A stretch of 16,095 bases of DNA from positions 1 to 16,095 of the forward strand of contig UQJT01000048.1 in assembly GCA_900541395.1 (NCBI GenBank), written 5' to 3'. Within the stretch, counting starts at the first letter, position 1. Every line of letters begins with the position of its first letter. The position numbers and the translations under genes are program-made. Source of the DNA: an uncultured Desulfovibrio sp. Its GTDB lineage: Bacteria; Desulfobacterota; Desulfovibrionia; Desulfovibrionales; Desulfovibrionaceae. The notes below the pieces were generated by a model that was not told the DNA's origin, searched no databases, and saw only the letters and a program-made list of their open reading frames with translations. This document shows, in pieces, positions 1 through 6,826 of this stretch.

Positions 1-2
1 GC

Positions 3-2147
3 CCCACGCGCCCCAATGCCGAACCCCCGGCCGCCGGCTCCATGAAAGCCCCGGATACCATGAACGCCAAGCTGGAACAGCTCGACCAGTTCCGCGCCAC
101 GGGCGAGGGCTTCGGGATGACCACCACCGAGGGCGTCAAAATTTCGGACAACCAGAACACGCTCAAAGCCGGGGCGCGCGGGCCCTCGCTGCTGGAGGAC
201 TTCCATTTCAACGACAAGTTGGCCCACTTCGACCGCGAACGTATTCCGGAACGCGTGGTGCACGCCCGCGGTTCGGGCGCGCACGGCTATTTTCAGGTTT
301 ACGAATCCCAGGCCAAGTACACCAAAGCCGCCTTTTTACGCGACCCGCAGGTCAAGACGCCCGTATTCGTACGCTTTTCCAACGTGCAGGGCTTCCGGGG
401 CTCGGCCGACACCGTGCGCGACATCCGCGGCTTTGCCACCAAATTCTACACCAGCGAGGGCAACTTCGACCTGGTGGGCAACGATACCCCGGTATTCTTC
501 ATCCAGGACGCCATCAAATTTCCGGACCTCATCCACGCGGTAAAGCCCGAGCCCAACACCGAAGTACCCCAAGGCCAGAGCGCCCACGACACCTTCTGGG
601 ACTACGTGTCCCTCCAGCCCGAAACCCTGCACAACGTCATGTGGCATATGTCGGACCGGGGCATTCCCCGCAGTTTCCGCACTATTGAGGGCTTCGGCAT
701 ACACACCTATCGCCTGGTCAACGACAAGGGGCAAAGCTGCTTTGCGCGCTTTCACTGGAAACCGGCATACGGCACTTCGTCGCTGATCTGGGACGAAGCT
801 CAGATACTTACCGGCCGCGACCCGGACTTTCTGCGCAAAGACCTATGGCAAGGCATTGAGGCCGGGGATTACCCCACGTTTGAACTGGGTCTGCAAATCG
901 TGGCCGAAGAAGACGCCGACAAGTTCGACTTCGACATCCTGGACGCCACCAAACTCATCCCCGAAGCCCTGGTGCCGGTGCAAATCGTGGGGCGCATGGT
1001 GCTGGACCGCAATCCCGACAACTTCTTTGCCGAAACCGAGCAGGCGGCCTTTTGCCCGGCCAACATCGTGCCCGGCATCGATTTTTCCGAAGACCCCCTG
1101 TTGCTGGGCCGCGTGTTTTCCTATGTGGACACTCAGCGCCACCGCCTGGGCACGGCCAACTTCAACGAAATCCCCATCAACAAGCCTCTGGCCCCGGTGC
1201 GCAACCAGCAGCGCGACGGCTTTTTCCGTTCTCAGATCGACGCCGACGCCGCCAACTACGAACCCAATTCCATCAGCGGCAACTGGCCGCGTGAAACGCC
1301 GCCGGCCGAAAAGGACGGCGGATTCGCCACCTACCCCGCGCCGGTCGAGGGCAGAAAAGAACGCCGACGCAGCCCCGGCTTCGCGGACTACTATTCCCAG
1401 CCGCGCCTGTTCTGGCTGAGCCAGACGCCGCCCGAACGGCAACACATCATCCACGCTTTTTGTTTTGAACTGGGCAAGGTGATGCGTCCCTACATCCGCG
1501 AGCGGGTGGTGGATCTGCTGACCCGCATAGACTCCGACCTGGCCCGGAGCGTGGCCGAAGGCCTCGGCATAGCCCTGAGCGAGGAACAGTTGTCGCGCGA
1601 ACTGCCGAAGCCGGTCAACGGCCTGGACAAAGACCCGAGCCTGAGCCTGTACGCCAACGGCAACCAGGTCCTCAAATCCCGCCGGGCGGCACTGCTGGTG
1701 GCCGACGGCGTAAGCGGCAAATCCGTGGACGCCATCTGCGAAGCCCTGGAAGCCGAAGGCGTTCATCCGCAAATTTTCGCGCCCCGCCCGGGCATGATTA
1801 AAACCGAGGAAGGCAAGGAACTGAAGCCCGACGGAACCATCGAAGGCAATCCTTCGGTACTGGTGGACGCGGTCCTTGTGCCCGACGGCGAACAAAGCGT
1901 GGAAACGCTGATGAACGACGGCAACGCCACCTATTATCTGCGTCAGGCGTACAAACACCTTAAAGCCATCGGCCTGGCGGGGCGGGCCGAGCGTATGCTG
2001 ACGGCGGCCGGGCTGCCTGAAGACGATACGGACGCAGGCCTGTTGACGGCCGACGACGCCAAAAAGCTTATGAAGCCATTTCTTCAGGCCATGAGCCGGC
2101 ATCGGGTGTGGGACCGCGAACCGAAGACCAAAACCATCGCGGCATAG
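3..2147 (+). CDS. katE: Large-subunit catalase HPII (KatE), 5' end outside the window
   Basis: Heme catalase that dismutates H2O2 to water and oxygen in the cytoplasm. The protein follows E. coli HPII almost residue for residue. Counting from the Met at 42, the distal His is residue 74 (VVHARG), Asn147 (VGNDTP) and the proximal heme ligand Tyr361 (FSYVDTQ); E. coli numbers are 54 higher (128, 201, 415). The catalase core spans roughly residues 20-510 and a flavodoxin/GATase-like C-terminal domain about 540-701, the mark of large-subunit catalases. The frame is open with no stop back to base 3, and the upstream codons read [13 protein letters not shown] before MKAPDT, matching the pre-core tail of HPII (GSLKAPDT). 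The true start is therefore left of the window and the Met at 42 is internal. Oddity: the position of HPII His392, which crosslinks to the heme-ligand Tyr, is Cys338 here. A terminator follows at 2196-2228. Identity is very secure. Confidence 0.96.
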   Translation, partial: PTRPNAEPPAAGSMKAPDTMNAKLEQLDQFRATGEGFGMTTTEGVKISDNQNTLKAGARGPSLLEDFHFNDKLAHFDRERIPERVVHARGSGAHGYFQVYESQAKYTKAAFLRDPQVKTPVFVRFSNVQGFRGSADTVRDIRGFATKFYTSEGNFDLVGNDTPVFFIQDAIKFPDLIHAVKPEPNTEVPQGQSAHDTFWDYVSLQPETLHNVMWHMSDRGIPRSFRTIEGFGIHTYRLVNDKGQSCFARFHWKPAYGTSSLIWDEAQILTGRDPDFLRKDLWQGIEAGDYPTFELGLQIVAEEDADKFDFDILDATKLIPEALVPVQIVGRMVLDRNPDNFFAETEQAAFCPANIVPGIDFSEDPLLLGRVFSYVDTQRHRLGTANFNEIPINKPLAPVRNQQRDGFFRSQIDADAANYEPNSISGNWPRETPPAEKDGGFATYPAPVEGRKERRRSPGFADYYSQPRLFWLSQTPPERQHIIHAFCFELGKVMRPYIRERVVDLLTRIDSDLARSVAEGLGIALSEEQLSRELPKPVNGLDKDPSLSLYANGNQVLKSRRAALLVADGVSGKSVDAICEALEAEGVHPQIFAPRPGMIKTEEGKELKPDGTIEGNPSVLVDAVLVPDGEQSVETLMNDGNATYYLRQAYKHLKAIGLAGRAERMLTAAGLPEDDTDAGLLTADDAKKLMKPFLQAMSRHRVWDREPKTKTIAA

Positions 2148-2195
2148 AGCTGCGCGCCCTGACAGGTCGACACGGACGGCTCCGTGCCGCCCTCG

Positions 2196-2228
2196 TTCCC
2201 CCGGTCGCCACACGGCCGGGGGAATTTT
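2196..2228 (+). terminator. Rho-independent terminator of katE
   Basis: Perfect 9-bp stem TTCCCCCGG (2196-2204) / CCGGGGGAA (2216-2224), 11-nt loop, then TTTT. It starts 48 nt after the katE stop, so the catalase transcript ends here and does not run into the ferredoxin gene. Confidence 0.8.
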
Positions 2229-2381
2229 ACTCCACAAACTTTCCATAGCTCTGTGTTCCGGCGCCCGATTGGCCCGCAGCGAATAAACAGCGCTCTGCAG
2301 CGTCCGGACCGCTGCGATAAGGGCGCGGTCCCCGTCCGTCGGGGCAGACGCATCCAACTATCAAATCCCAAATACAAGCTG

Positions 2382-2428
2382 ATTGTCATGAACAATGTTG
2401 AGAGGCGCGTCCGGCGACGCGGACGCGC
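2382..2428. repeat. Two inverted repeats upstream of the EFR1 gene
   Basis: The stretch 2229-2495 has no convincing gene. It holds an operator-like dyad ATTGT-CATGA-ACAAT (2382-2396), which lacks one T of a perfect palindrome, and a perfect 8-bp hairpin GCGCGTCC (2405-2412) / GGACGCGC (2421-2428) without a T tract. Either could bind a regulator of the downstream promoter; the sequence does not say which one. Confidence 0.4.
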
Positions 2429-2495
2429 TTCGCGACTACGGATTCAGGGGTCGCCTACGGCCTCGGGCAGCGAATATCTCCGGCGCCCTCCCGTC

Positions 2496-2523
2496 TTGAC
2501 ATGGTCGGTGCTTGGGTCATTAT
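2496..2523 (+). promoter_or_regulatory. Sigma-70-type promoter of the EFR1 gene
   Basis: TTGACA (2496-2501, perfect -35), 16-bp spacer, CATTAT (2518-2523, 4 of 6 matches to TATAAT). It predicts a start of transcription near 2530, about 34 nt before the chosen ATG. It also overlaps the earlier in-frame ATG at 2501, which argues against that start. Confidence 0.6.
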
Positions 2524-2563
2524 GGGCGATGAGCGTGAAAAGACTGCGAGCAAGGAGAACCTC

Positions 2564-3376
2564 ATGCGCTTCAACTCTGTGGAACTAGTCTATTTCAGCC
2601 CCACCGGCGGTACGCGCCGCATCGTGGAATGGATAGGCCGCGCACTGCAAAAGGCCACGCCGGACGGCAAGCCCGCCGTTGCGCACGATCTGTTGAACCG
2701 CCCTCCGGCGCAGGACCTTGTGCTGTCCCCCGACAGCCTGCTGGTGGCGGGCATGCCGGTGTATGCCGGGCGCATTCCCCCGCATTGCCTGCCTCTGTTG
2801 CGCCGCTTCAAGGGTCGCCATAGCCCGGCCCTGGCCGTGGCGGTCTACGGCAACCGCGATTACGACGACGCGCTGTTGGAACTGCGCAACGCCCTGGGCG
2901 GCAGCGGTTTTGTGGTGACGGGCGCGGCCGCGTTCGTATCCCGTCACTCGGTATTCCCCCGGGTGGCGGCCGATCGCCCCGACGCCGACGACGAGCGCGT
3001 GGCCGAGGAGTTCGCCCGGCGCTGTGCGGCTCGGCTGGCGGACATGGGTGCCCTGTCCAGGGATCTTAACGTCACGGTTAAGGGAAACACCCCGTACAAG
3101 GAACTCAAACCGGGCGGTCCGCGCCCCGATGTGGATCACACCGAGTGCATCCAGTGCGGCGCGTGCGTGGACATTTGCCCGGTAAACGCGCTGTCCGTGA
3201 GCGGGCCGACCGACGCCGCCGTGGTCCGCGACATGAATCTGTGCATGGGCTGCGCGGCCTGTATCCAGGTCTGCCCCACCGGAGCCCAAGCCTGGCGCGG
3301 CCCCCAATACGAAGCCATGAGCGCCGTATTTGCCGAAAAATGCGCCGCCCGGCGTGAACCGGAGTTGTTTGTGTAA
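2564..3376 (+). CDS. EFR1-family flavodoxin-fold protein with two 4Fe-4S clusters
   Basis: Predicted cytoplasmic electron-transfer protein of 270 residues. Residues 1-160 look like a flavodoxin domain: a beta strand, then SPTGGTRR (12-19), a typical FMN phosphate loop, and later GMPVYAGR (63-70). The C-terminal part is a bacterial 2x[4Fe-4S] ferredoxin: Cys195, 198, 201, 205 with Pro206, and Cys227, 230, 233, 237 with Pro238, both CxxCxxCxxxCP. This domain order is that of EFR1-family 'ferrodoxins' of anaerobes; the physiological partner is unknown. I chose ATG 2564 because AAGGAG (2552-2557) precedes it by 6 nt; the ATG at 2501 lies in the promoter and has no site. It is monocistronic, with promoter at 2496-2523. 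No T-tract terminator is evident after the stop, but hairpins follow. Fold and clusters are certain, the role is inference. Confidence 0.9.
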   Translation: MRFNSVELVYFSPTGGTRRIVEWIGRALQKATPDGKPAVAHDLLNRPPAQDLVLSPDSLLVAGMPVYAGRIPPHCLPLLRRFKGRHSPALAVAVYGNRDYDDALLELRNALGGSGFVVTGAAAFVSRHSVFPRVAADRPDADDERVAEEFARRCAARLADMGALSRDLNVTVKGNTPYKELKPGGPRPDVDHTECIQCGACVDICPVNALSVSGPTDAAVVRDMNLCMGCAACIQVCPTGAQAWRGPQYEAMSAVFAEKCAARREPELFV

Positions 3377-3426
3377 AACGCCGAGAGGGCCGCTCGCCCC
3401 CTCAGACTCCCCTGTCTTTAAGCCAA

Positions 3427-3655
3427 GCCGGGCTTCCAGCCCGGCGAAAGGCAGGCTCCGACCAACACCGGCAGAAGCGCGTGTTCACAAACCAGAGGCT
3501 TGTGAACACGCCACTTTGCGCGACCTTGGTCCACTGCCCGCCCCCACCATGCCGCCTTCCAGGCGGCAGGGAGCGTCATATCTGCTCTCGATGCCCGTAG
3601 GCCCCGCTTTGCCCGGCAACGGGCACGGCCCCTGCGGGGCCGCCCGACAGGTCGG
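3427..3655. repeat. Array of perfect hairpins in a 355-bp gene-free gap
   Basis: The gap 3377-3731 shows no plausible gene. It holds: GCCGGGCT-tcc-AGCCCGGC (3427-3445); a 12-bp stem GCGTGTTCACAA (3479-3490) / TTGTGAACACGC (3500-3511) with a 9-nt loop; TGCCGCCT-tcc-AGGCGGCA (3550-3568), same CT-TCC-AG loop as the first; TGCCCG-GCAA-CGGGCA (3610-3625), with a GNRA-type loop; CGGCCCC-tgc-GGGGCCG (3626-3642); and CCGAC-ag-GTCGG (3644-3655). None has a T tract, so they are not standard terminators. They may be REP-like elements, mRNA 3'-end stabilisers or a structured RNA. Confidence 0.6.
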
Positions 3656-3731
3656 TCTCAAGGCTCGCTACGCTCGCGCCTCCGGCGGTTAAGGGCAAAA
3701 ATACTTGTCTCCGGGCCGGGTGCTCGGAACA

Positions 3732-5618
3732 ATGGCTCGAACACATACTTTTCCGACGGTTCCGGTCATGACCCTGCCGCAGCTTTTCCACCATATCCGC
3801 CCTTTTGCCCGTCCCTACCGTCCGCTCATCGCGGTGGCCCTGCTCCTGACCTTTGTCGGCTCTCTCACCGCTCAGGTCAACGCCTGGGTTCTGCGCTATG
3901 CGGTGGACGCCGTCAGCAAGCTTCTGGCCGAACACAAAAGCCTGCTGGACGGCCGCGAGGTGCTGATCGCCATCGCCGCGATCCTCCTCGGCAAGGAAAT
4001 CATCAACGTCTTTTTGCAGTTCGGGCAAAAGTATTACGGCGAAAAACTGCGTATCGAGCTGGCCCGCGACCTGGCCCAAACCGTCATTGCCAAAATTCTG
4101 GCCTTCAAACTGGCCTTCTACGCCACCGACGCCAACCAACCCGGCAAACTCCAGACCCGCATCGATCGGGGTATAGAAAGTCTGGCCCGTCTGGTTCAAA
4201 ACTTTTTTATCGATATTCTGCCCCTGTTCGCCAACGCCGCCGTCGCCCTGCTCATGATGTTCCACGCCAACGTCTGGGTAGGGTTGGTGGGCTTTGTCAC
4301 CGTGCCCATCTATTACTGGGTCAGCCGCGTGCAGGCCCGCCGTCTGACCCGGGCGCGCCGCACCATCAAAAAACTGCGCGAGAACAAAAGCCAGGGGATT
4401 CTGAGCATCGTGGAATCCATGCCGGTCATCAAATCCTTCCTGCGCGAGGACATTGAGGAAAATCGGCAGATGGAGCTGCAAACCGGCCTGACCGCCGCGC
4501 AGATGAGCATCCGCACCACCAGCTTCGTGTTCGACGGGCTCAAGACCTTTATCGAGCAAATAGGCGTGGTGGCCATCATCCTGCTTACCACCTGGTTCGT
4601 GCTCACCGGACGCATGACCATAGGCGCCATCATGTTTCACATCTTGCTGTACAGCAACGTCACGGCCCCCATCCGTCGCCTGCACCTGCTGTACGACCAG
4701 ATGAACGACGCTCTGATCTATGCCGAGGGCTTTTTCGACATTCTGTCCGCCGACCATCAGGTCGAGCGTTCGGGCGGCTACCGACCGGACTCGCTGCGCG
4801 GCGATTTCACCCTGCGCGGCGTGCGTTTCACCTATCCGGGCAACAGCCTTCCCACCCTCAAGGATATCGACATGGATATTCCCGCCGGGCGTATTACCGC
4901 CCTGGTGGGCCTGTCCGGCGCGGGCAAAAGCACGCTTATCAACCTGCTGGACAAATTCTACCAACCCGATTCCGGCGCACTGTTGCTGGACGGCGTGCCT
5001 CTGGCCGACTACGACACAGCCTTCGTACGCGGCCACATCGGCCTGGTACTCCAGAAAAACCACATCTTCAACGGCACGGTGGAGGAAAACATCCGCTACG
5101 GCAAGCCCGAAGCCACTCGCGAGGAAGTTCTGGAAGCAGCCCGCAAGTCCTTTATCCATGAGCAGATCGAGGCCCTGCCCCTGGGTTACGATACCCCGGC
5201 CCAGGACCTGTCCGGCGGCCAGCAGCAGAAAATCGCCATCGCCCGCATGTTCCTGAAAAACCCGTCCATCATTTTTCTGGACGAACCCACGGCCAGCCTG
5301 GACGCCGTGGCCACCGAGCAGATCAAGAACAGCCTGGACGCCATCAAAAAAGACCGGACCGTGGTCATCATCTCGCACAGCATTTCGCAGATCATCGACG
5401 CCGACCGCATCTACGTCATGCGCGAGGGGCGCATTGTCGAATCCGGCACGCACGACGAACTGTACGCCGGGAACGGAGCCTACCGCGACATTTTTGACGC
5501 CATGGCCCGCAGTCTCAACATGGACAAAATCGCCCGCACCCTGGATGCGTGCGCGTGCCCGCCGCCGGACAAAGAAACGCAAGGAGCGGAAAGCGCGGCC
5601 GAGGATACGGAAAATTGA
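3732..5618 (+). CDS. ABC exporter half-transporter (fused membrane and ATPase domains)
   Basis: Type IV exporter-fold ABC half-transporter (MsbA/Atm1-like), expected to dimerise in the inner membrane and export an unknown substrate using ATP. About six transmembrane helices lie in the first ~320 residues, then a nucleotide-binding domain. Walker A GLSGAGKST is at 4908-4934, the Q-loop VLQKNH near 5046, the signature LSGGQ at 5208-5222, Walker B IIFLDE at 5268-5285, the D-loop SLDA directly after it, and the H-loop His at 5376-5378. All key ATPase residues are present. The C-terminus carries an unusual CACP plus acidic, Glu/Asp-rich tail. The start is uncertain: TTG 3705, ATG 3732 or ATG 3768 are all in frame and none has a good ribosome site; I took the first ATG, but 3768 (MTLPQLF) is about as likely. 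It is convergent with crcB, 22 bp apart. Substrate not inferable from context. Confidence 0.9.
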   Translation: MARTHTFPTVPVMTLPQLFHHIRPFARPYRPLIAVALLLTFVGSLTAQVNAWVLRYAVDAVSKLLAEHKSLLDGREVLIAIAAILLGKEIINVFLQFGQKYYGEKLRIELARDLAQTVIAKILAFKLAFYATDANQPGKLQTRIDRGIESLARLVQNFFIDILPLFANAAVALLMMFHANVWVGLVGFVTVPIYYWVSRVQARRLTRARRTIKKLRENKSQGILSIVESMPVIKSFLREDIEENRQMELQTGLTAAQMSIRTTSFVFDGLKTFIEQIGVVAIILLTTWFVLTGRMTIGAIMFHILLYSNVTAPIRRLHLLYDQMNDALIYAEGFFDILSADHQVERSGGYRPDSLRGDFTLRGVRFTYPGNSLPTLKDIDMDIPAGRITALVGLSGAGKSTLINLLDKFYQPDSGALLLDGVPLADYDTAFVRGHIGLVLQKNHIFNGTVEENIRYGKPEATREEVLEAARKSFIHEQIEALPLGYDTPAQDLSGGQQQKIAIARMFLKNPSIIFLDEPTASLDAVATEQIKNSLDAIKKDRTVVIISHSISQIIDADRIYVMREGRIVESGTHDELYAGNGAYRDIFDAMARSLNMDKIARTLDACACPPPDKETQGAESAAEDTEN

Positions 5619-5640
5619 CAAACGCGGAAGAATCGAAGGA

Positions 5641-6018
5641 TCAAACCAGGCGCATCGCCAGGGCCGCGCCCGCCCGCAGAGCCGCCAGCCCCAGAACGAT
5701 TTGTCCGACCAGGTTGAGGGCCAGCGCGCCCCAGTCGCCATTACGAAGCATGACGTCCGAGTCGAACAGAAAGGTGGAAAAGGTGGTGAACGCCCCCATA
5801 AAACCGGTCAGGAGCACGATGCGGGCCGCGTCGTCCAACAGGTGAAACACGCTCAGCCCCGCCCATATCACGCCGAACAAAAAACAGCCGAATACATTGA
5901 CGACAAAAATTCCCCACGGGAACGCGTTGCCCGTCCAGTGCCCGACCAAAGCCGACAGCCCGTAACGAGCCATGCTCCCCAGGGCTCCGGCCACGCCCAA
6001 CAACAATACGGTACGCAT
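5641..6018 (-). CDS. crcB: Fluoride channel CrcB/Fluc
   Basis: Small inner-membrane fluoride channel of 125 residues that lets F- leave the cell; it works as an antiparallel dimer. There are four hydrophobic segments. Family motifs are clear: GALGSMARYG (11-20) with Arg18, VVNVFGCFLFG (39-49) with Asn41, and GFMGAFTTFSTF (72-83), which holds the Na+-site GxxTTFSTF region and the phenylalanine box. The length is normal for the single-gene type. GGAGGG precedes the ATG by 3-4 nt on this strand. It is divergent from the DksA-like gene, with 175 bp between them, and convergent with the ABC gene. I looked for the crcB fluoride riboswitch core (GGCGAUGG...GUUCGCC) in its leader and did not find a convincing copy. 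Confidence 0.95.
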   Translation of the reverse strand: MRTVLLLGVAGALGSMARYGLSALVGHWTGNAFPWGIFVVNVFGCFLFGVIWAGLSVFHLLDDAARIVLLTGFMGAFTTFSTFLFDSDVMLRNGDWGALALNLVGQIVLGLAALRAGAALAMRLV

Positions 6019-6109
6019 ACGCCCTCCGCCGCGTCCGGCTTGATGACATAGCGTCAGACTTTCGCCCGACGATGGAAGCCTTGCATGAAACGACTTCTAA
6101 CCGGGTTCG

Positions 6110-6140
6110 GGCGGATATTCAAATCCGCCTGCCGCAGGCG
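6110..6140. repeat. Overlapping inverted repeats between crcB and the DksA-like gene
   Basis: GGCGGAT (6110-6116) / ATCCGCC (6123-6129), 6-nt loop, overlaps a second palindrome CGCCTG-ccg-CAGGCG (6126-6140). The two stems are mutually exclusive. They sit between divergent genes, just upstream of the -35 at 6144, so a shared operator or a terminator-like structure are both possible. Confidence 0.4.
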
Positions 6141-6143
6141 AAC

Positions 6144-6171
6144 TTGACGATGCGGGCCGGGACGCTATTCT
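6144..6171 (+). promoter_or_regulatory. Sigma-70-type promoter of the DksA-like gene
   Basis: TTGACG (6144-6149), 16-bp spacer, TATTCT (6166-6171, 4 of 6 matches). It places the transcript start only about 15 nt before the gene. Confidence 0.5.
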
Positions 6172-6193
6172 GAAAGAAACACAGGAGGCGGAC

Positions 6194-6460
6194 ATGGCTA
6201 TCGGCTGGACCGGCGACGGCGCCGTCCATGATCAAATCAGGGACTCCATTGAAGACGAAATCAAACGCGCCCGCAGTTGTCTGCCCAGCGGCGAAAGTCC
6301 GGAGCGGTGCGAGGAATGCGGCGACCCTATCCCCGAAGCGCGCCGCCGGGCGCTGCCGGGCGTGCGCCTGTGCGTCGCCTGCCAGGAGGAACGGGACAAG
6401 GAGCAGAATGCCGTCAGTTTATACAACCGCAAAGCCAACAAAGACAGCCAGCTTCGCTAG
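6194..6460 (+). CDS. ybiI: DksA/TraR-family C4 zinc-finger protein (YbiI-like)
   Basis: Short DksA/TraR-type protein of 88 residues, the same length as E. coli YbiI, which it resembles throughout. It has the N-terminal WxxDxAVxxQI..SIEDEI helix, a C4 zinc finger with Cys39, Cys42, Cys60 and Cys63 (CEEC-x17-CVAC), and the C-terminal YNRKANKDSQLR that closes YbiI proteins. Full-length DksA binds the RNA-polymerase secondary channel through a long coiled coil; this protein has only a brief helical part, so a DksA-like effect on transcription is uncertain. Ribosome site AGGAGG (6183-6188) is 5 nt before the ATG. Its own promoter is at 6144-6171. No clear terminator follows. The family is secure and the function is not. 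Confidence 0.92.
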   Translation: MAIGWTGDGAVHDQIRDSIEDEIKRARSCLPSGESPERCEECGDPIPEARRRALPGVRLCVACQEERDKEQNAVSLYNRKANKDSQLR

Positions 6461-6579
6461 CATTTCCTCCGACGGCACAATCGGCGGACGCCCCGGCCTG
6501 CTTCCGGCGCGTCTCCCTCAAGCCTGCTTATCGATATTTCCGCGGCGGTATCCCCGTCCCCCTTCATTGCCGAAATGGT

Positions 6580-6599
6580 CCGGTCGCTTTTCCGACCGG
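6580..6599. repeat. Inverted repeat just upstream of the sigma-54 promoter
   Basis: Perfect CCGGTCG (6580-6586) / CGACCGG (6593-6599) around CTTTTC, ending 6 bp before the -24 element. It may be a regulator or enhancer-binding-protein site, or the end of the DksA-like transcript, although no T tract follows. The remainder of 6461-6605 shows nothing clear. Confidence 0.45.
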
Positions 6600-6605
6600 G
6601 GCATC

Positions 6606-6621
6606 TTGGCATATATCTTGC
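6606..6621 (+). promoter_or_regulatory. Sigma-54 (-24/-12) promoter of the effector operon
   Basis: TTGGCA at 6606-6611 and TTGC at 6618-6621. The invariant GG (6608-6609) and GC (6620-6621) are separated by exactly 10 nt, as RpoN promoters require, and the flanks match the TTGGCA-N6-TTGC consensus. Predicted start is near 6633, leaving a leader of about 190 nt that contains small hairpins CGCCAA/TTGGCG (6657-6673) and GGCGGC/GCCGCC (6739-6756). It implies activation by an AAA+ enhancer-binding protein; none is encoded in the window. Confidence 0.7.
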
Positions 6622-6826
6622 TTTTATATACAACGTGGTAGAACAATCCGCTTTTGCGCCAACTTTCTTGGCGTGTTCATCGTCATAAAAAACTGCTACC
6701 TGGGGAAAACGTGAAAATTTTCCGCACAGACACGGACAGGCGGCAAATTCGCCGCCCGGACACACAGCCGCCCCGTAACAGGCTCTCTATAACGGTTCGT
6801 TGAAAACAGCAGCAAGGAAGCAAAGT

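Noticed and set aside
843..2357. Minus-strand open frame opposite katE
   Set aside because: Covers the catalase and its terminator; no family resemblance.
3479..3511. Rex-type operator in the GTTCACAA/TTGTGAAC hairpin
   Set aside because: Rex sites read TTGTGAA-N4-TTCACAA; here the half sites are in the opposite order with a 9-nt gap.
3576..5741. Long minus-strand open frame (721 codons) opposite the ABC exporter
   Set aside because: It is the GC-driven antisense shadow of a gene with full ABC motifs; its translation matches no family and is low in typical hydrophobic pattern.
6019..6193. Fluoride riboswitch in the crcB leader
   Set aside because: The minus-strand leader lacks the conserved GGCGAUGG and GUUCGCC elements in the right order; only a loosely similar GATGG occurs, on the wrong strand.
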